Source: CAWANF01 sp963783355
Lineage (GTDB): Bacteria > Bacteroidota > Rhodothermia > Balneolales > DATFMH01
Assembly: GCA_963783355.1 (NCBI GenBank)
Contig: CAWANF010000002.1
Location: forward strand, 62,001-126,000
Length of the DNA stretch: 64,000 nt
Reading direction: 5' to 3'
A model generated the notes under the pieces. That model ran no database searches, was not told the DNA's origin, and saw nothing but the letters and a program-made list of their open reading frames with translations. This document shows positions 10,133-19,648 of this stretch, piece by piece (position 1 is the first letter of the stretch; the number at the start of each line of letters is the position of its first letter). The translations under genes were made by a program, and so were the position numbers.

Positions 10133-11752
10133 TTAAAAATCTACTTTAAGTTCGGCAGTTAGTTTCGATTTAACCGGGACTTCCTTTTGAATAAAGTAAG
10201 GCTCCGGTTTTATATATGGCTTAACGGAACCATAGTCCCATTTTCCATTACTGTTTAAATCTTCGTAAATAAGGATCGTATAGTTAATGGGAGGCAAATT
10301 ATTGATGACTGCATTACCGGTAAAGGTTGTGTCTTTCCTGAAATTATATTCATCGTTAATGGCTTCTAAATGAACAGAATGTGTCGTATCAGCAGAATCA
10401 GCCATGACAATTGATAGAGATCCCAGCGAATTTGTGTCCCATATTTTGGGATCATATTTGGAATAATTTTGCAACGCCGGGTTATATAAACGGATTTGGA
10501 AATTAACGCCACCCTGCCATAAAGAGTCGGGATAAACGTATAACATATTATTTTGAACGCTTACCTTTTTCCAATTTTTACTCATCTTATTATTCTCAAT
10601 AACTTTTAGAGAATCTACTACAGGTTCCCCTTCGAGCATTGCATTATACCTCACAATAACGGGCTGGTCCGGGTAAATACCCTTCCCTGTCTCGACGCCA
10701 ACAATCTTCACAGCGGTTGTATCTTTTTGATCAGAACCCTGGAATGTCTTGTCCTGTTCTTGAAGCAAGTTGCCATGCGTATCGGTCAAATTCTCTATAT
10801 CAAGCTTGTAATAGTCATTTTTATTAAGTGCTTTATTACTATAAGCATATAATACATATGGACTTCCGGGTTCCAGGAACAAGGGTACTGCTTTTGAATA
10901 CGGATGCTCCAGCGTATCTGTTACCTGAATACGAACAGAGTCATTTAATTGTACGTTTTTACTAAAACGTAATCTCAGTCTGTTACTGGATAATACGCCA
11001 ATTCCAAGTAAAGATGGCCTGGCCGTATCGATACTGACTTTATATAATGAGCCTAAATCCTGAAGAGAATCGGTGGAAAGCGTAACAAACTGCTTACTGA
11101 AAGGCTGGGCATGTTCTAATTTAGGTTCCCAAATGTTATCCCTGTTTTTATCATCCAGATAAAAAGCTTCGTACTTGCCCTTCATCAAATAAGTAAATGT
11201 GACAGTCCCGCTGGTATCTGTTTCACCGATATATTGAGCAGGTTTTGTAAGATCTACCGGGACTCTGTAAAGCAATACTTTATCTCCGGATGTTCCTTTA
11301 CCTGTTAAAACATCATAGACATTACCTTTTAACTTTCCTTTGTTTATACGAGATCCTGTTGATAAAGCCAAGGTAAAAGGTTTGTCTATTTTATTACCAC
11401 TATAATCGGCAAAATCGGTTCCGATAGTAAAAATAATGGTCGTTGAATCCGGCAGACTGCTGCCAAACTTGATAGCAACTCTCTTTCTGCCCCAATCGAT
11501 TTTATATTGTAGTCCTATATCAGGTTCAATCCGTAAAGCTTGCCTGAAAGTTGATCTGCCCACAAATTTAGAAAAGTAGAATTCTATGTGATCATCATGA
11601 AAATTAGTGGTCCCGGATTCAGGATATGTCCCGATGATTTTAGGCCCGGTCTTGTCTGCTGGCCCTCCGGTCGGCCCCGTTGGTGTGGCACAACTCCATA
11701 CACTTATTACTAATATAACCGAATAGATAAATATTTTAGATTGATATCGCAA
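10133..11752 (-). CDS. Ig-like-domain surface lipoprotein
   Basis: This is a 539-residue lipoprotein. The N-terminal hydrophobic stretch ends in VWSCATPTGPTGGPADKTGP, a lipobox followed by a proline/glycine linker of a kind common in Bacteroidota. A bacterial Ig-like domain follows (PKIIGTYPESGTTNF, about 37-130), then further beta-rich domains (LTGKGTSGDKVLLY, carboxypeptidase-regulatory-like). It is likely an outer-membrane lipoprotein of unknown role. The start is TTG, immediately after the TGA of the upstream gene, which suggests termination-reinitiation coupling. No other start fits the signal peptide. Confidence 0.8.
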   Translation of the reverse strand: MRYQSKIFIYSVILVISVWSCATPTGPTGGPADKTGPKIIGTYPESGTTNFHDDHIEFYFSKFVGRSTFRQALRIEPDIGLQYKIDWGRKRVAIKFGSSLPDSTTIIFTIGTDFADYSGNKIDKPFTLALSTGSRINKGKLKGNVYDVLTGKGTSGDKVLLYRVPVDLTKPAQYIGETDTSGTVTFTYLMKGKYEAFYLDDKNRDNIWEPKLEHAQPFSKQFVTLSTDSLQDLGSLYKVSIDTARPSLLGIGVLSSNRLRLRFSKNVQLNDSVRIQVTDTLEHPYSKAVPLFLEPGSPYVLYAYSNKALNKNDYYKLDIENLTDTHGNLLQEQDKTFQGSDQKDTTAVKIVGVETGKGIYPDQPVIVRYNAMLEGEPVVDSLKVIENNKMSKNWKKVSVQNNMLYVYPDSLWQGGVNFQIRLYNPALQNYSKYDPKIWDTNSLGSLSIVMADSADTTHSVHLEAINDEYNFRKDTTFTGNAVINNLPPINYTILIYEDLNSNGKWDYGSVKPYIKPEPYFIQKEVPVKSKLTAELKVDF

Positions 11753-12352
11753 TCACTTACCTCTGACATTAAAGAGTAAAAAAATGGTAACACCTATAGA
11801 TGATAATAATAAAGCGGGCTGAATGACCCTGTTCCAGAATTCAGGTTTTCGCGGCTTCGATTCAAATGTCGCCTGGTTCCATGAGTTTACCAAAGTCCGA
11901 TATATTTTGTTTGGTATGGTATCGGCATAATTTATATTATATCGGGCTTCTCCTTCTATTGTCCCATTTGTATCAATGACTGATGTAGTTAAATATCCTC
12001 TAATAGATCGTATGCCATTTTTTTTATTTAACTTTTTATAGGAATTATTCGTAAGAAGTGTAAGCTTCAGAATCACAGCATTTTTACCTGTATCACGAAC
12101 TTTCTTATTTTTTTTTAGTAATAACTGAACTGTTTCATACTTATGATGATCGACAAGATTCCCGGACGGATAAACGGGCTGGGAGAGCGTATCAATAAGT
12201 ACACTTTTATTCAAACTGGAGAGACATAACCGAAGAAGAATTTCATCATTCGTTGGTACCTGATCCTGCGCATTAGCAGATAGCACAACCGTCAAAAGCA
12301 GTATGAAGATATAAAACAGATTAAGTAAGGGTTGTAAATATCTGTGTTCCAT
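11753..12352 (-). CDS. Exported protein of unknown function
   Basis: The 199-residue product has a signal peptide (LLNLFYIFILLLTVVLSANAQ) and a C-terminal hydrophobic helix (about 177-195, LLLSSIGVTIFLLF) ending in VRGK. I do not recognise a family. The middle reads like a small beta-rich domain (VILKLTLLTNNSY, TIEGEARYNINYAD). Its TGA is directly followed by the TTG start of the Ig-like lipoprotein, so the two are probably made together at the envelope. It diverges from the lipoprotein trio starting at 12435. Confidence 0.7.
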   Translation of the reverse strand: MEHRYLQPLLNLFYIFILLLTVVLSANAQDQVPTNDEILLRLCLSSLNKSVLIDTLSQPVYPSGNLVDHHKYETVQLLLKKNKKVRDTGKNAVILKLTLLTNNSYKKLNKKNGIRSIRGYLTTSVIDTNGTIEGEARYNINYADTIPNKIYRTLVNSWNQATFESKPRKPEFWNRVIQPALLLSSIGVTIFLLFNVRGK

Positions 12353-12434
12353 TAAATGATTTAATTCTCATCAATTAAATATTCGTCAGGTAAAGCTCTA
12401 TGATAATCATCTTTTCTGAAACTCATCAAATCTA

Positions 12435-13763
12435 ATGCAGTTAATGCAAAAAGAAAAACCAAATTGGTTAATCTATATCATCCTGAGTCTCAGCTTCCTG
12501 GATGGTTGTGCATCATATAAACTGAACAGCGCACAAAGATCCATAAGAAAAAGCTTTGCATCCGGTAATTTAGAAAATACACGTGAGCTTATTGCAAAAT
12601 TTGGGGACAAGAATATCTACAAAACCAAAGATGAAGTTCTTTATAAATTAGAAACAGGGACTATTTATCATTTTTCTGGCGAATACGATTCCAGTTTTGT
12701 TGTACTACATGATGCTGAAAACGAAATGAATCGTCTCTTTACGAAAAGTATTACACGGGGACTCTCCTCTATATTGCTCAATGACAATCAGTTAGCTTAC
12801 GACGGAGAAGACTATGAGAGCATCTATATCAATGTATTTAACAGCTTAAATTTTATTCATCAAAACAACCTTGAAGATGCTTTAGTTGAAGCACGCCGTG
12901 TCGCCTATAAGCTGCAGAACCTGAATGTCAGGTATAAAGGTTTGATAAACGCACTTTCCAAAGCCGATACGACTGGAAAAGTAGAATGGAAAACCGGAAC
13001 CAGTAATGTTCAAAATAGTGCACTTGGACATTTTCTGTCCGGTGTTTTGTACTCAAAATCCGGAAAAACTGATGATGCCCGCATAGAATATGAGCAAATG
13101 CTGAAGGCCTTTCAGGATCAACCCGGATATTTTTCCCCGGAAGGAATTGATTTAAATGCTATGCAAAGAATGACCAATCCAGATGATTTTAATCTCATGC
13201 TGGTTACTTTCACAGGCAGATCACCCGTAAAATATCAGGTTGTCAGCCGGTTTTTTTTATCAAAAGAAAGTTTTTATATCAAAATATCTCTTCCGGTTTT
13301 ACAAACGATACCAAGTATGGTGAAAAGCGTTTATGCCACTATCGATGATTCTGTCAGCGTTCCCCTTTACCTCATAGAAAATATGGATGTCGTTGCTCAG
13401 GAAGTTTATAAGGTTAAAAAACCTATCATTTATGGCCGTGCTTTTCTTCGTTCTTTCCTTAAAGCAATTGGAACACACGTTGCAGAGAAAAGCGCCCGAA
13501 AAAAAGGCAAAAAAACACTGGGCACCATTATTGATATTTTAGGGATTATCGCATCTGAAACAACAGAAAATGCTGATTTACGCGGTTGGCAGACGATGCC
13601 GGGACAAGCTTATGTCAATCTTTATAAATTACCGGCCGGTAAACATATTATTCGAATTGATTATATTGGATATAGCGATAGAATACTATATTCAGATTAT
13701 AAAACTATTGTCATTGATTCTGTTCATCAACTGAAATTATCCGAATCTTTATTCTGGAATTAA
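12435..13763 (+). CDS. COG3014-like TPR lipoprotein
   Basis: This 442-residue lipoprotein has lipobox LDGC (Cys at about 27) and N-terminal helical repeats (SIRKSFASGNLENTRELIAK, LETGTIYHFSGEYDSSFVV). A middle TPR-like segment reads HFLSGVLYSKSGKTDDARIEYEQML, and a beta-rich C-terminal half follows. It resembles the COG3014 group, which occurs next to LPP20-type and LpoB-type genes. That order is seen here: this gene, then an LPP20-like protein after 8 bases, then LpoB-like after 14. The trio probably acts together at the outer membrane, but the function is unproven. Confidence 0.75.
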   Translation: MQLMQKEKPNWLIYIILSLSFLDGCASYKLNSAQRSIRKSFASGNLENTRELIAKFGDKNIYKTKDEVLYKLETGTIYHFSGEYDSSFVVLHDAENEMNRLFTKSITRGLSSILLNDNQLAYDGEDYESIYINVFNSLNFIHQNNLEDALVEARRVAYKLQNLNVRYKGLINALSKADTTGKVEWKTGTSNVQNSALGHFLSGVLYSKSGKTDDARIEYEQMLKAFQDQPGYFSPEGIDLNAMQRMTNPDDFNLMLVTFTGRSPVKYQVVSRFFLSKESFYIKISLPVLQTIPSMVKSVYATIDDSVSVPLYLIENMDVVAQEVYKVKKPIIYGRAFLRSFLKAIGTHVAEKSARKKGKKTLGTIIDILGIIASETTENADLRGWQTMPGQAYVNLYKLPAGKHIIRIDYIGYSDRILYSDYKTIVIDSVHQLKLSESLFWN

Positions 13764-13771
13764 AATTCAAC

Positions 13772-14806
13772 ATGCATAAATTCATCAGAGATACTGCTTT
13801 TGTACTGACGCTTATTTTTGGTACGGCTTTAAATGTTGCGGCTCAAAAGAATCATCATACTGCATATCCTGATTGGATTGAACATCCATATAAAACCGTT
13901 TCTCCAAATAAGTATTTATTAGCTGTTGGTTCATCAGATTCTGAAACACGGGCTAAAAAAAATGCCTTAAAGAACCTTTCTCAATTTTTCCTGCTGAAGG
14001 ATAAGGAATCGGAGCAAACCATTCGGGAATACCAGGAATTTATCGATGAAAAAGAATCATCAGATCGCCTTTTCCAGTTACTTTCCATTTCTCTTCCTCA
14101 TTATGAGAATAATTATTTCAATACAAGAATTATTGAAACCTTTACGGACGATTCCGGCACTTGCTTTGTACTGGTTGGGATTCCTGTCCGGGAAACGTCA
14201 GCCATCTACTCAAATGAAATTAGTAATAACAAACTTGTGATAGCGAGATTGGGAAATCAGTTATCGAATGAAAAAAATCGTATTAAGCAGTTGGGATTAG
14301 TAAAAAAAGCCTTACTGTATTCCCAAATAAATGAGATTCTTCAAAAACAAAGAGAAGCTTTAACGGGAGTATCTTCTAACGAAAATGATGAATTTTCTAC
14401 GGACAAAATAATACGCCGATATCGTCAAATTTCCGAACAATGTCCGGTAGTATTAAGCGGATATGATGTCCCGGAACTTATTTTCGCTGCTATCGCTGAA
14501 GTTCTGCAAAAAAACGGATTTATTCTAACCGCCAACCCATCCAGGGCGATTTTAAAATCAGAAGTCTCATTTTCTTACAAAAAAGCTGAAATTGAACGAC
14601 AGGACGCGCGATTCGTGCAATGGGTATTGACAATCCATCTTCAGGATTTACAAAACAATGACTCATTTAAAACCTTTTCAATCAAAGGCCGCGACGGCGG
14701 ACTCAACAGCGGTGAAGCCGTTCTTCGAGCTGAATATTCGGCTGGAACGATAATACGAAAGCAATTCTCAAACTTTTTAAACAAAAACATACTGCAAATT
14801 AACTAA
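13772..14806 (+). CDS. LPP20-domain exported protein
   Basis: The 344-residue protein has a signal peptide cleaved after LNVAAQ. The LPP20-like domain is at about residues 28-130 (YPDWIEHPY, then LLAVGSSDSETRAKKNALKNLSQFF), a fold often seen in surface proteins of spirochaetes, Helicobacter and Bacteroidota. A C-terminal LpoB/CsgG-like segment seems to follow (VLSGYDVPELIFAAIAEVLQ). No lipobox cysteine is seen, so it may be periplasmic. It is the middle gene of a three-gene operon. Confidence 0.72.
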   Translation: MHKFIRDTAFVLTLIFGTALNVAAQKNHHTAYPDWIEHPYKTVSPNKYLLAVGSSDSETRAKKNALKNLSQFFLLKDKESEQTIREYQEFIDEKESSDRLFQLLSISLPHYENNYFNTRIIETFTDDSGTCFVLVGIPVRETSAIYSNEISNNKLVIARLGNQLSNEKNRIKQLGLVKKALLYSQINEILQKQREALTGVSSNENDEFSTDKIIRRYRQISEQCPVVLSGYDVPELIFAAIAEVLQKNGFILTANPSRAILKSEVSFSYKKAEIERQDARFVQWVLTIHLQDLQNNDSFKTFSIKGRDGGLNSGEAVLRAEYSAGTIIRKQFSNFLNKNILQIN

Positions 14807-14820
14807 TTCAGATAGAGAAT

Positions 14821-15426
14821 ATGAAAACCAGAATGATTTTCCCCACCCTGATCATGTTGCTGATATTTTCCGCATGCCGAACGCAAAAGGTTACAAGGGT
14901 TGCACCAGACACCCAGACCGATTTGTCAGGCCTGTGGAATGATACGGATGCTCGGTTAGTATCCGAGAAAATGATCGATAACGTCCTATCTTCTGCCTGG
15001 TTAAATCGTTTCAGAAAATCTCATGAAGGTAAAAATCCAATCGTTATAGTGGGAAATATCCGGAATGAAAGCATGGAGCATATCGATACAGAAGTATTTA
15101 GCAAAGAATTAGAACGAGAATTGATCAATTCCGGGGAAGTTCGCTTCGTAGCAAATCCGGAAGAACGTGAAGCGGTACGTGCAGAGCGCAAGGATCAACA
15201 ATCATATTCATCGTATGAAACAGCCAAACGAATGGCACAGGAACTTGGAGCCGATTACATGCTTATCGGAAATATCAATTCCATTCAGGACGAGTCGATC
15301 GACCGAAGAACGATCTCAATGTATTACACAACTAATCTTGAGCTTATAAATATTGAAACCAACGAAAAAGAATGGATAGGCAATAAAAAGATCAAAAAAG
15401 TTATAAAAAAAGGAATTATCCGTTGA
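14821..15426 (+). CDS. Penicillin-binding protein activator, LpoB-like lipoprotein
   Basis: The 201-residue lipoprotein has lipobox IFSAC (Cys at about 19) and the LpoB domain at about 55-195: IVIVGNIRNESMEHIDTEVF, VRFVANPEEREAVRAER and LGADYMLIGNINSIQDES. In enterobacteria LpoB reaches through the peptidoglycan to activate PBP1B. Homologues are widespread in gene trios like this one, where the partner synthase is usually unknown. A strong terminator follows 10 bases downstream, closing the operon. Confidence 0.87.
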   Translation: MKTRMIFPTLIMLLIFSACRTQKVTRVAPDTQTDLSGLWNDTDARLVSEKMIDNVLSSAWLNRFRKSHEGKNPIVIVGNIRNESMEHIDTEVFSKELERELINSGEVRFVANPEEREAVRAERKDQQSYSSYETAKRMAQELGADYMLIGNINSIQDESIDRRTISMYYTTNLELINIETNEKEWIGNKKIKKVIKKGIIR

Positions 15427-15435
15427 TTCTTAACT

Positions 15436-15464
15436 GGCCTGAACAATTCATTCAGGCCTTTTTT
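15436..15464 (+). terminator. Intrinsic terminator after the LpoB-like operon
   Basis: GGCCTGAA (15436-15443) pairs with TTCAGGCC (15451-15458) around a 7-base loop, followed by six T. Confidence 0.88.
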
Positions 15465-15543
15465 ACTCTCTCTTGTAAGAATGGTTTTGTATATTACTGT
15501 GTCGATGTAACCTTTTTTTATCAAAGAATTTAACGTTTTATTC

Positions 15544-16950
15544 ATGAGTAATATAGATCACCTGGCGCTATACACCGATTTTTATGAATTGACCATGGCC
15601 CAGGGATACTTTTTATCCGGTAAGGCAGAATTTACCGCCGGATTTGATTATTTCTATCGCGCAAATCCTTTTAAAGGCGGTTATGTTATTTTTGCCGGAT
15701 TAAGTGACTTGCTACCCATTTTGCATGATTTGCGATTCACCAAAGATGAAATCGAATACTTAAAAGGCCTGGGTTTTCACAAGGATTTTCTGAATTATTT
15801 GAAGAATTTTCGTTTTACAGGGGAAATACTGGCACCCAGGGAAGGTGAAGTAATTTTTCCGCTAGAAACGATCCTCCGTGTTCACGGCAATATAATCGAA
15901 ACACAAATTATCGAAACCATATTGCTGAATGTGCTCAATTTTGAATCGCTGATTGCTACGAAAGCTTCAAGAATGAGAAGTGTTGCCGGTAAACGTAAAC
16001 TCATCGACTTTGGGTTACGACGTTCTCAGGGCTGGGGCGGATTACTGGCTAGTAAAGCAATTATTATAGGGGGAGCCGACGCAACCTCGAATGTGCTGAC
16101 TGCTTTTGAAAACGATGTAGAAGTTTCAGGAACTCAGGCTCATTCATGGATTCAAACTTTCGATGATGAATTGTCGGCATTTCGCAAATATGCTGAAATC
16201 TATCCCGATAGCTGTGTCTTGCTGGCAGACACCTACAGCACTCTCAAGAGCGGACTGCCTAATGCCATCACAGTCGGAAAAGAACTGGAGACGCAGGGAC
16301 ACAAGTTAGTGGGCATTCGTTTGGATAGTGGTGACCTGGCATATTTGAGCAGAAAAGCCCGAAAAATGCTGGATGATGCCGGTCTTAATTATGTTAAGAT
16401 TGCCGTTTCCAATCAATTGGATGAATACTTAATCAAAAGTCTGCTTGAACAGGATGCGCCAATCGATATATTTGGGGTCGGTACGCGATTGATTACAGCA
16501 TACGACTCCCCTGCCCTCGATGGTGTTTATAAGCTCAGTCTGTTCAATGAAGAACCACGTCTTAAAATTTCTGAGAACATTGACAAAGTGAACTTCCCGG
16601 GATTAAAAAAAGTATATCGGTATGTACACGAAGACGGCAGTTTCTATCGGGATGGAATTGTCTTAGATGACGAAAAAGATATCGACATTTTATATCACCC
16701 TAATTTCCCCAAAAAGTACACCCCTGTAGAGCATTTAAAGAAGGAAGCACTCCTACATAAAGTGATGGATAAAGGTGAAATTCTCGTTGATATTCCAAAT
16801 CCAAAAGATAGTGCCAGGTATGCCCGGAAACGGCTATCAAAGCTTCAAAAAGAACACAAACGATTTGAAAATCCACATATTTATAAAATAGGTATCAGTG
16901 AAAAATTGATGGATTTACGTAATCATCTTCTGAACCAGGCAACAAAATAA
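15544..16950 (+). CDS. pncB: Nicotinate phosphoribosyltransferase
   Basis: The 468-residue enzyme makes nicotinate mononucleotide from nicotinate and PRPP with ATP, the entry step of the Preiss-Handler NAD pathway. Diagnostic blocks are the N-terminal TDFYELTMAQGYF, IDFGLRRSQGW, SGTQAHSWIQTF (the histidine that is phosphorylated in the family), ADTYSTLKSG and GIRLDSGDLAYLS. Length is normal. pncA follows after 8 bases, which supplies nicotinate from nicotinamide, so the two form a salvage operon. Confidence 0.96.
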   Translation: MSNIDHLALYTDFYELTMAQGYFLSGKAEFTAGFDYFYRANPFKGGYVIFAGLSDLLPILHDLRFTKDEIEYLKGLGFHKDFLNYLKNFRFTGEILAPREGEVIFPLETILRVHGNIIETQIIETILLNVLNFESLIATKASRMRSVAGKRKLIDFGLRRSQGWGGLLASKAIIIGGADATSNVLTAFENDVEVSGTQAHSWIQTFDDELSAFRKYAEIYPDSCVLLADTYSTLKSGLPNAITVGKELETQGHKLVGIRLDSGDLAYLSRKARKMLDDAGLNYVKIAVSNQLDEYLIKSLLEQDAPIDIFGVGTRLITAYDSPALDGVYKLSLFNEEPRLKISENIDKVNFPGLKKVYRYVHEDGSFYRDGIVLDDEKDIDILYHPNFPKKYTPVEHLKKEALLHKVMDKGEILVDIPNPKDSARYARKRLSKLQKEHKRFENPHIYKIGISEKLMDLRNHLLNQATK

Positions 16951-16958
16951 TAATATTT

Positions 16959-17576
16959 ATGATGCAGGCATTAATAATCATCGATGTTCAAAATGATTTT
17001 TGTCCGGGAGGCAGTCTTGCTGTACCGGATGGAGATAGTATCATCCCTGTAATAAATAAACTATCGAAGAAATTTGATCATGTACTGCAAACACAAGACT
17101 GGCACACCAGCGGACATCAATCCTTTGCTTCTTCTCATCCCGGAATGAAACCATATGAAATGATAGGCTTATCGTATGGTAAACAAGTATTATGGCCTGA
17201 TCATTGTGTTCGGGGTACACAAGGAGCTGATTTTCATCCTGATTTGTATACAACGAAAACGGAATTAATCATTCGAAAAGGTTTTCGGAAAGAAATAGAT
17301 TCTTATTCTGCTTTCTTTGAAAATGATCATAAAACATCAACCGGTTTAGCAGGCTATTTAAAAGACCGTGGAATCAGCACTTTATTCATGGTGGGCCTGG
17401 CCACCGATTTTTGCGTTAAATGGTCGGCTCTGGACGGAATAAAGATGGGTTTTGACGTCACCGTCATTGAAGATGCCGTCAAAGGAATAGACATTGACCA
17501 CTCCGTTGAATTGGCCTGGAAAGAAATGAGTGAAGCCGGAATAAAAAAAAATAATTCAGAAAATATCCTCGCATAA
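16959..17576 (+). CDS. pncA: Nicotinamidase
   Basis: The 205-residue cysteine hydrolase deaminates nicotinamide to nicotinate. The catalytic triad is visible: Asp in IIDVQNDFCPGG, Lys in ELIIRKGFRKE and the nucleophilic Cys in VGLATDFCVKWSALDG. Metal-binding residues sit in TQDWH and HPGM. It continues the pncB operon. The C-terminus is normal (EMSEAGIKK). Confidence 0.96.
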   Translation: MMQALIIIDVQNDFCPGGSLAVPDGDSIIPVINKLSKKFDHVLQTQDWHTSGHQSFASSHPGMKPYEMIGLSYGKQVLWPDHCVRGTQGADFHPDLYTTKTELIIRKGFRKEIDSYSAFFENDHKTSTGLAGYLKDRGISTLFMVGLATDFCVKWSALDGIKMGFDVTVIEDAVKGIDIDHSVELAWKEMSEAGIKKNNSENILA

Positions 17577-17592
17577 TAATTATATCAATTAA

Positions 17593-18729
17593 TTGTCCGA
17601 CAATAAGAAAAATTCATCTATTACAATAGATTATATTATAATAGGTGCCGGTATTACGGGCATCACATTAGCCGATTCTCTATCAGAACGAAAAGCAAAG
17701 GTACTGGTAATTGATCACAAAGCTATTGCCGCCGGTGCCTCTGGAACTCCAACAGGACTCGTAGATCCTGCTGCATCACGAAACGCCCGGCTGTACTGGG
17801 ATATGGAACCCTGTTATCAATCTGTCTTTCAGAACCTGCATAAGATACAACAGCATTCTGATATTCCTTTTTTCAAACATACCGGCGTTTTGAGGCCGGG
17901 TATTACCCGTTCCAGGGCGATTAATTACGAGAAATCTTATCATAACCAACAGTGGCCGGAAAACTGGTGTGAATGGAAATCTGAAGTTGAAATAAAAGAA
18001 CTATGTCCCGGAATACAATGTGAATATGGCGGGTTGTGGCATCCCAATGGTATAACTGTAGCCATCCCTGAATATCTAAATACTTATAAAGATTATTTGC
18101 TAAATCGTGGCGTCACGTTCCGGTTTCCTGCCGAATATGAATTAAAACCAAAAGTCAATGACTGGATTATAACTTTCAAAAACGAAAGTTATGTCGCCCC
18201 TCACATCATCTTTGCAACAGGAGCGTCCACCCGATTCTCCCAATTTTGGGATGAACTTTTAATATACCCGGTAAAAGGCCAGGCAGCCGTTTTTAAATCA
18301 TCAAAACCGCTCCCATTCGATTATGCCATAACCGGCAATGGATATATCGGACATATTGATGAGTACTATTTTCTAATGGGAAGCACCTATGAACATGAAT
18401 TTGAATATGCGGAGCCGGATGAATGGGGTTTAAAGCAATTACAAAAGATGCTTAAACAGACATTGCCCGCACTTTTTGAAACGTCAGAATTAGTCCGGCA
18501 ATGGTCTGGTATCCGTGCCTCGACACCTAACAGGTTACCCATCTTAGGAACCCACCGCTTTTATAAAAACGTACATTTGATAACCGGAATGGGTTCAAAA
18601 GGACTCACTTATTCCAAATATACTTCTGAGATGCTGTCAAACAATCTTGTTGAGGGCAAGCCCATCGATCATGAAGTGGATATCGCTCGTATTTATAAAC
18701 GGTTAAAGAAACTGGATATAATTGATTGA
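17593..18729 (+). CDS. FAD-dependent amine/amino-acid oxidase-type oxidoreductase (DAO family)
   Basis: The 378-residue protein opens with a Rossmann FAD-binding motif (IIIGAGITGITLADSLSERKAKVLVID). It has the DAO-family blocks AAGASGTPTGLVDPAASRN, YPVKGQAAVF and WSGIRASTPNRLPILG, and ends near GMGSKGLTYS. Substrate cannot be read from the sequence. Closest in style are glycine-oxidase or MnmC-oxidase-like enzymes. The start is TTG at 17593, since no ATG precedes the GxGxxG motif. It lies 16 bases after pncA, so it may be part of the same transcript. Confidence 0.8.
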   Translation: MSDNKKNSSITIDYIIIGAGITGITLADSLSERKAKVLVIDHKAIAAGASGTPTGLVDPAASRNARLYWDMEPCYQSVFQNLHKIQQHSDIPFFKHTGVLRPGITRSRAINYEKSYHNQQWPENWCEWKSEVEIKELCPGIQCEYGGLWHPNGITVAIPEYLNTYKDYLLNRGVTFRFPAEYELKPKVNDWIITFKNESYVAPHIIFATGASTRFSQFWDELLIYPVKGQAAVFKSSKPLPFDYAITGNGYIGHIDEYYFLMGSTYEHEFEYAEPDEWGLKQLQKMLKQTLPALFETSELVRQWSGIRASTPNRLPILGTHRFYKNVHLITGMGSKGLTYSKYTSEMLSNNLVEGKPIDHEVDIARIYKRLKKLDIID

Positions 18730-18732
18730 TAT

Positions 18733-18764
18733 AAAAAAAGCGAAATGAATTATTCATTTCGCTT
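18733..18764 (-). terminator. Terminator of the tRNA-Ser transcript
   Basis: A 12-bp perfect hairpin with a 3-base loop (AAGCGAAATGAA / TTCATTTCGCTT) is followed, on the minus strand, by a run of seven T. It lies just past the 3' end of tRNA-Ser. On the plus strand it may also stabilise the end of the oxidoreductase transcript. Confidence 0.85.
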
Positions 18765-18775
18765 AATCTTTACTG

Positions 18776-18863
18776 CGGAGAGGGAGGGATTCGAACCCTC
18801 GGTACCCTTTTGGGGTACACACGCTTTCCAGGCGAGCCCGTTCGACCGCTCCGGCACCTCTCC
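18776..18863 (-). tRNA. tRNA-Ser (anticodon GGA)
   Basis: The minus strand gives an 88-base serine tRNA. The acceptor arm is GGAGAGG with CCTCTCC and a G discriminator. The anticodon loop CTGGAAA contains GGA, which reads UCC and UCU. The class II variable arm is long (GTACCC / GGGTAC), and the T-loop GGTTCGAATCC is standard. CCA is not encoded. Confidence 0.96.
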
Positions 18864-18929
18864 GAAAATCGAACTTTTTCCTTCTGCAAGGAAGCGCTAA
18901 TATAACAATAAATACCTACTCGCTACAAG

Positions 18930-19610
18930 CTAAATTCCAAAAGTAAATATGTGTTTCGTATAAGCCCGCACCGATTTACCATCCTGTTGTGCCGGACGAA
19001 ATCGCCATTGCATGGCTGCATCTATGGTTGCTTTCGGAATTCCATAACCAATGCTTTTAACGATTTTATATTCCTTTAAATCATTATTATAAAGTTTTAT
19101 TTGCGTAATTGTCGCTTTATCTACTTTTCCATCAGCATCGACCAAAAAATTAACAACGATTTCCACTTTAATATTAGCTTTTTTAGCAGCCGATGGCACT
19201 GCCGGTTCTACAATTTTAACAACGCTTGGCGGTTTTTGTGGATTACTCACGATGCTTGGCGGCCCACCGCCTTCTCCTCCTAAACCGGTGTTTCCCGGCA
19301 GTCCTTTTAAATCCAATATATTATTCATATTCAATTCGGGTATCGGATCCTGGATGACCGTATTATTAGGAACAACAACAGGAACAGATGGCATTGGAGG
19401 CATTGGAGGCGTCCCCCCCTGCCTTGTTATTGTAACATCAGCCAGTATTAAGGGATGCTCAGCGGTAGAAAAACTCGGGATATCAGGTGATGTCTTATAG
19501 GTTGGCCAAAACCTGAATAATCCAATCAATAGAATTTCAACCACTATAACATTGACCAGAATGTGATTTCTATAATTCTTTTCCCGTTTATTCCTGTGGG
19601 ATTTGGCCAT
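18930..19610 (-). CDS. TonB-family energy transducer
   Basis: The 226-residue protein has one N-terminal membrane segment (about 18-34, ILVNVIVVEILLIGLFRFW). A proline/glycine-rich periplasmic linker (about 60-130) follows, then a TonB C-terminal domain (about 145-226) with VEIVVNFLVDADGKVDKATI and DAAMQWRFRPAQQDGKSV. TonB links the proton-motive force to outer-membrane receptors. No ExbB/ExbD or receptor lies nearby. It is 38 bases downstream of plsC on the same strand and could be co-transcribed. Confidence 0.88.
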   Translation of the reverse strand: MAKSHRNKREKNYRNHILVNVIVVEILLIGLFRFWPTYKTSPDIPSFSTAEHPLILADVTITRQGGTPPMPPMPSVPVVVPNNTVIQDPIPELNMNNILDLKGLPGNTGLGGEGGGPPSIVSNPQKPPSVVKIVEPAVPSAAKKANIKVEIVVNFLVDADGKVDKATITQIKLYNNDLKEYKIVKSIGYGIPKATIDAAMQWRFRPAQQDGKSVRAYTKHIFTFGI

Positions 19611-19648
19611 GCATCAGCCCTTATTATCTTAGTCTGAAATAGTTTCGT

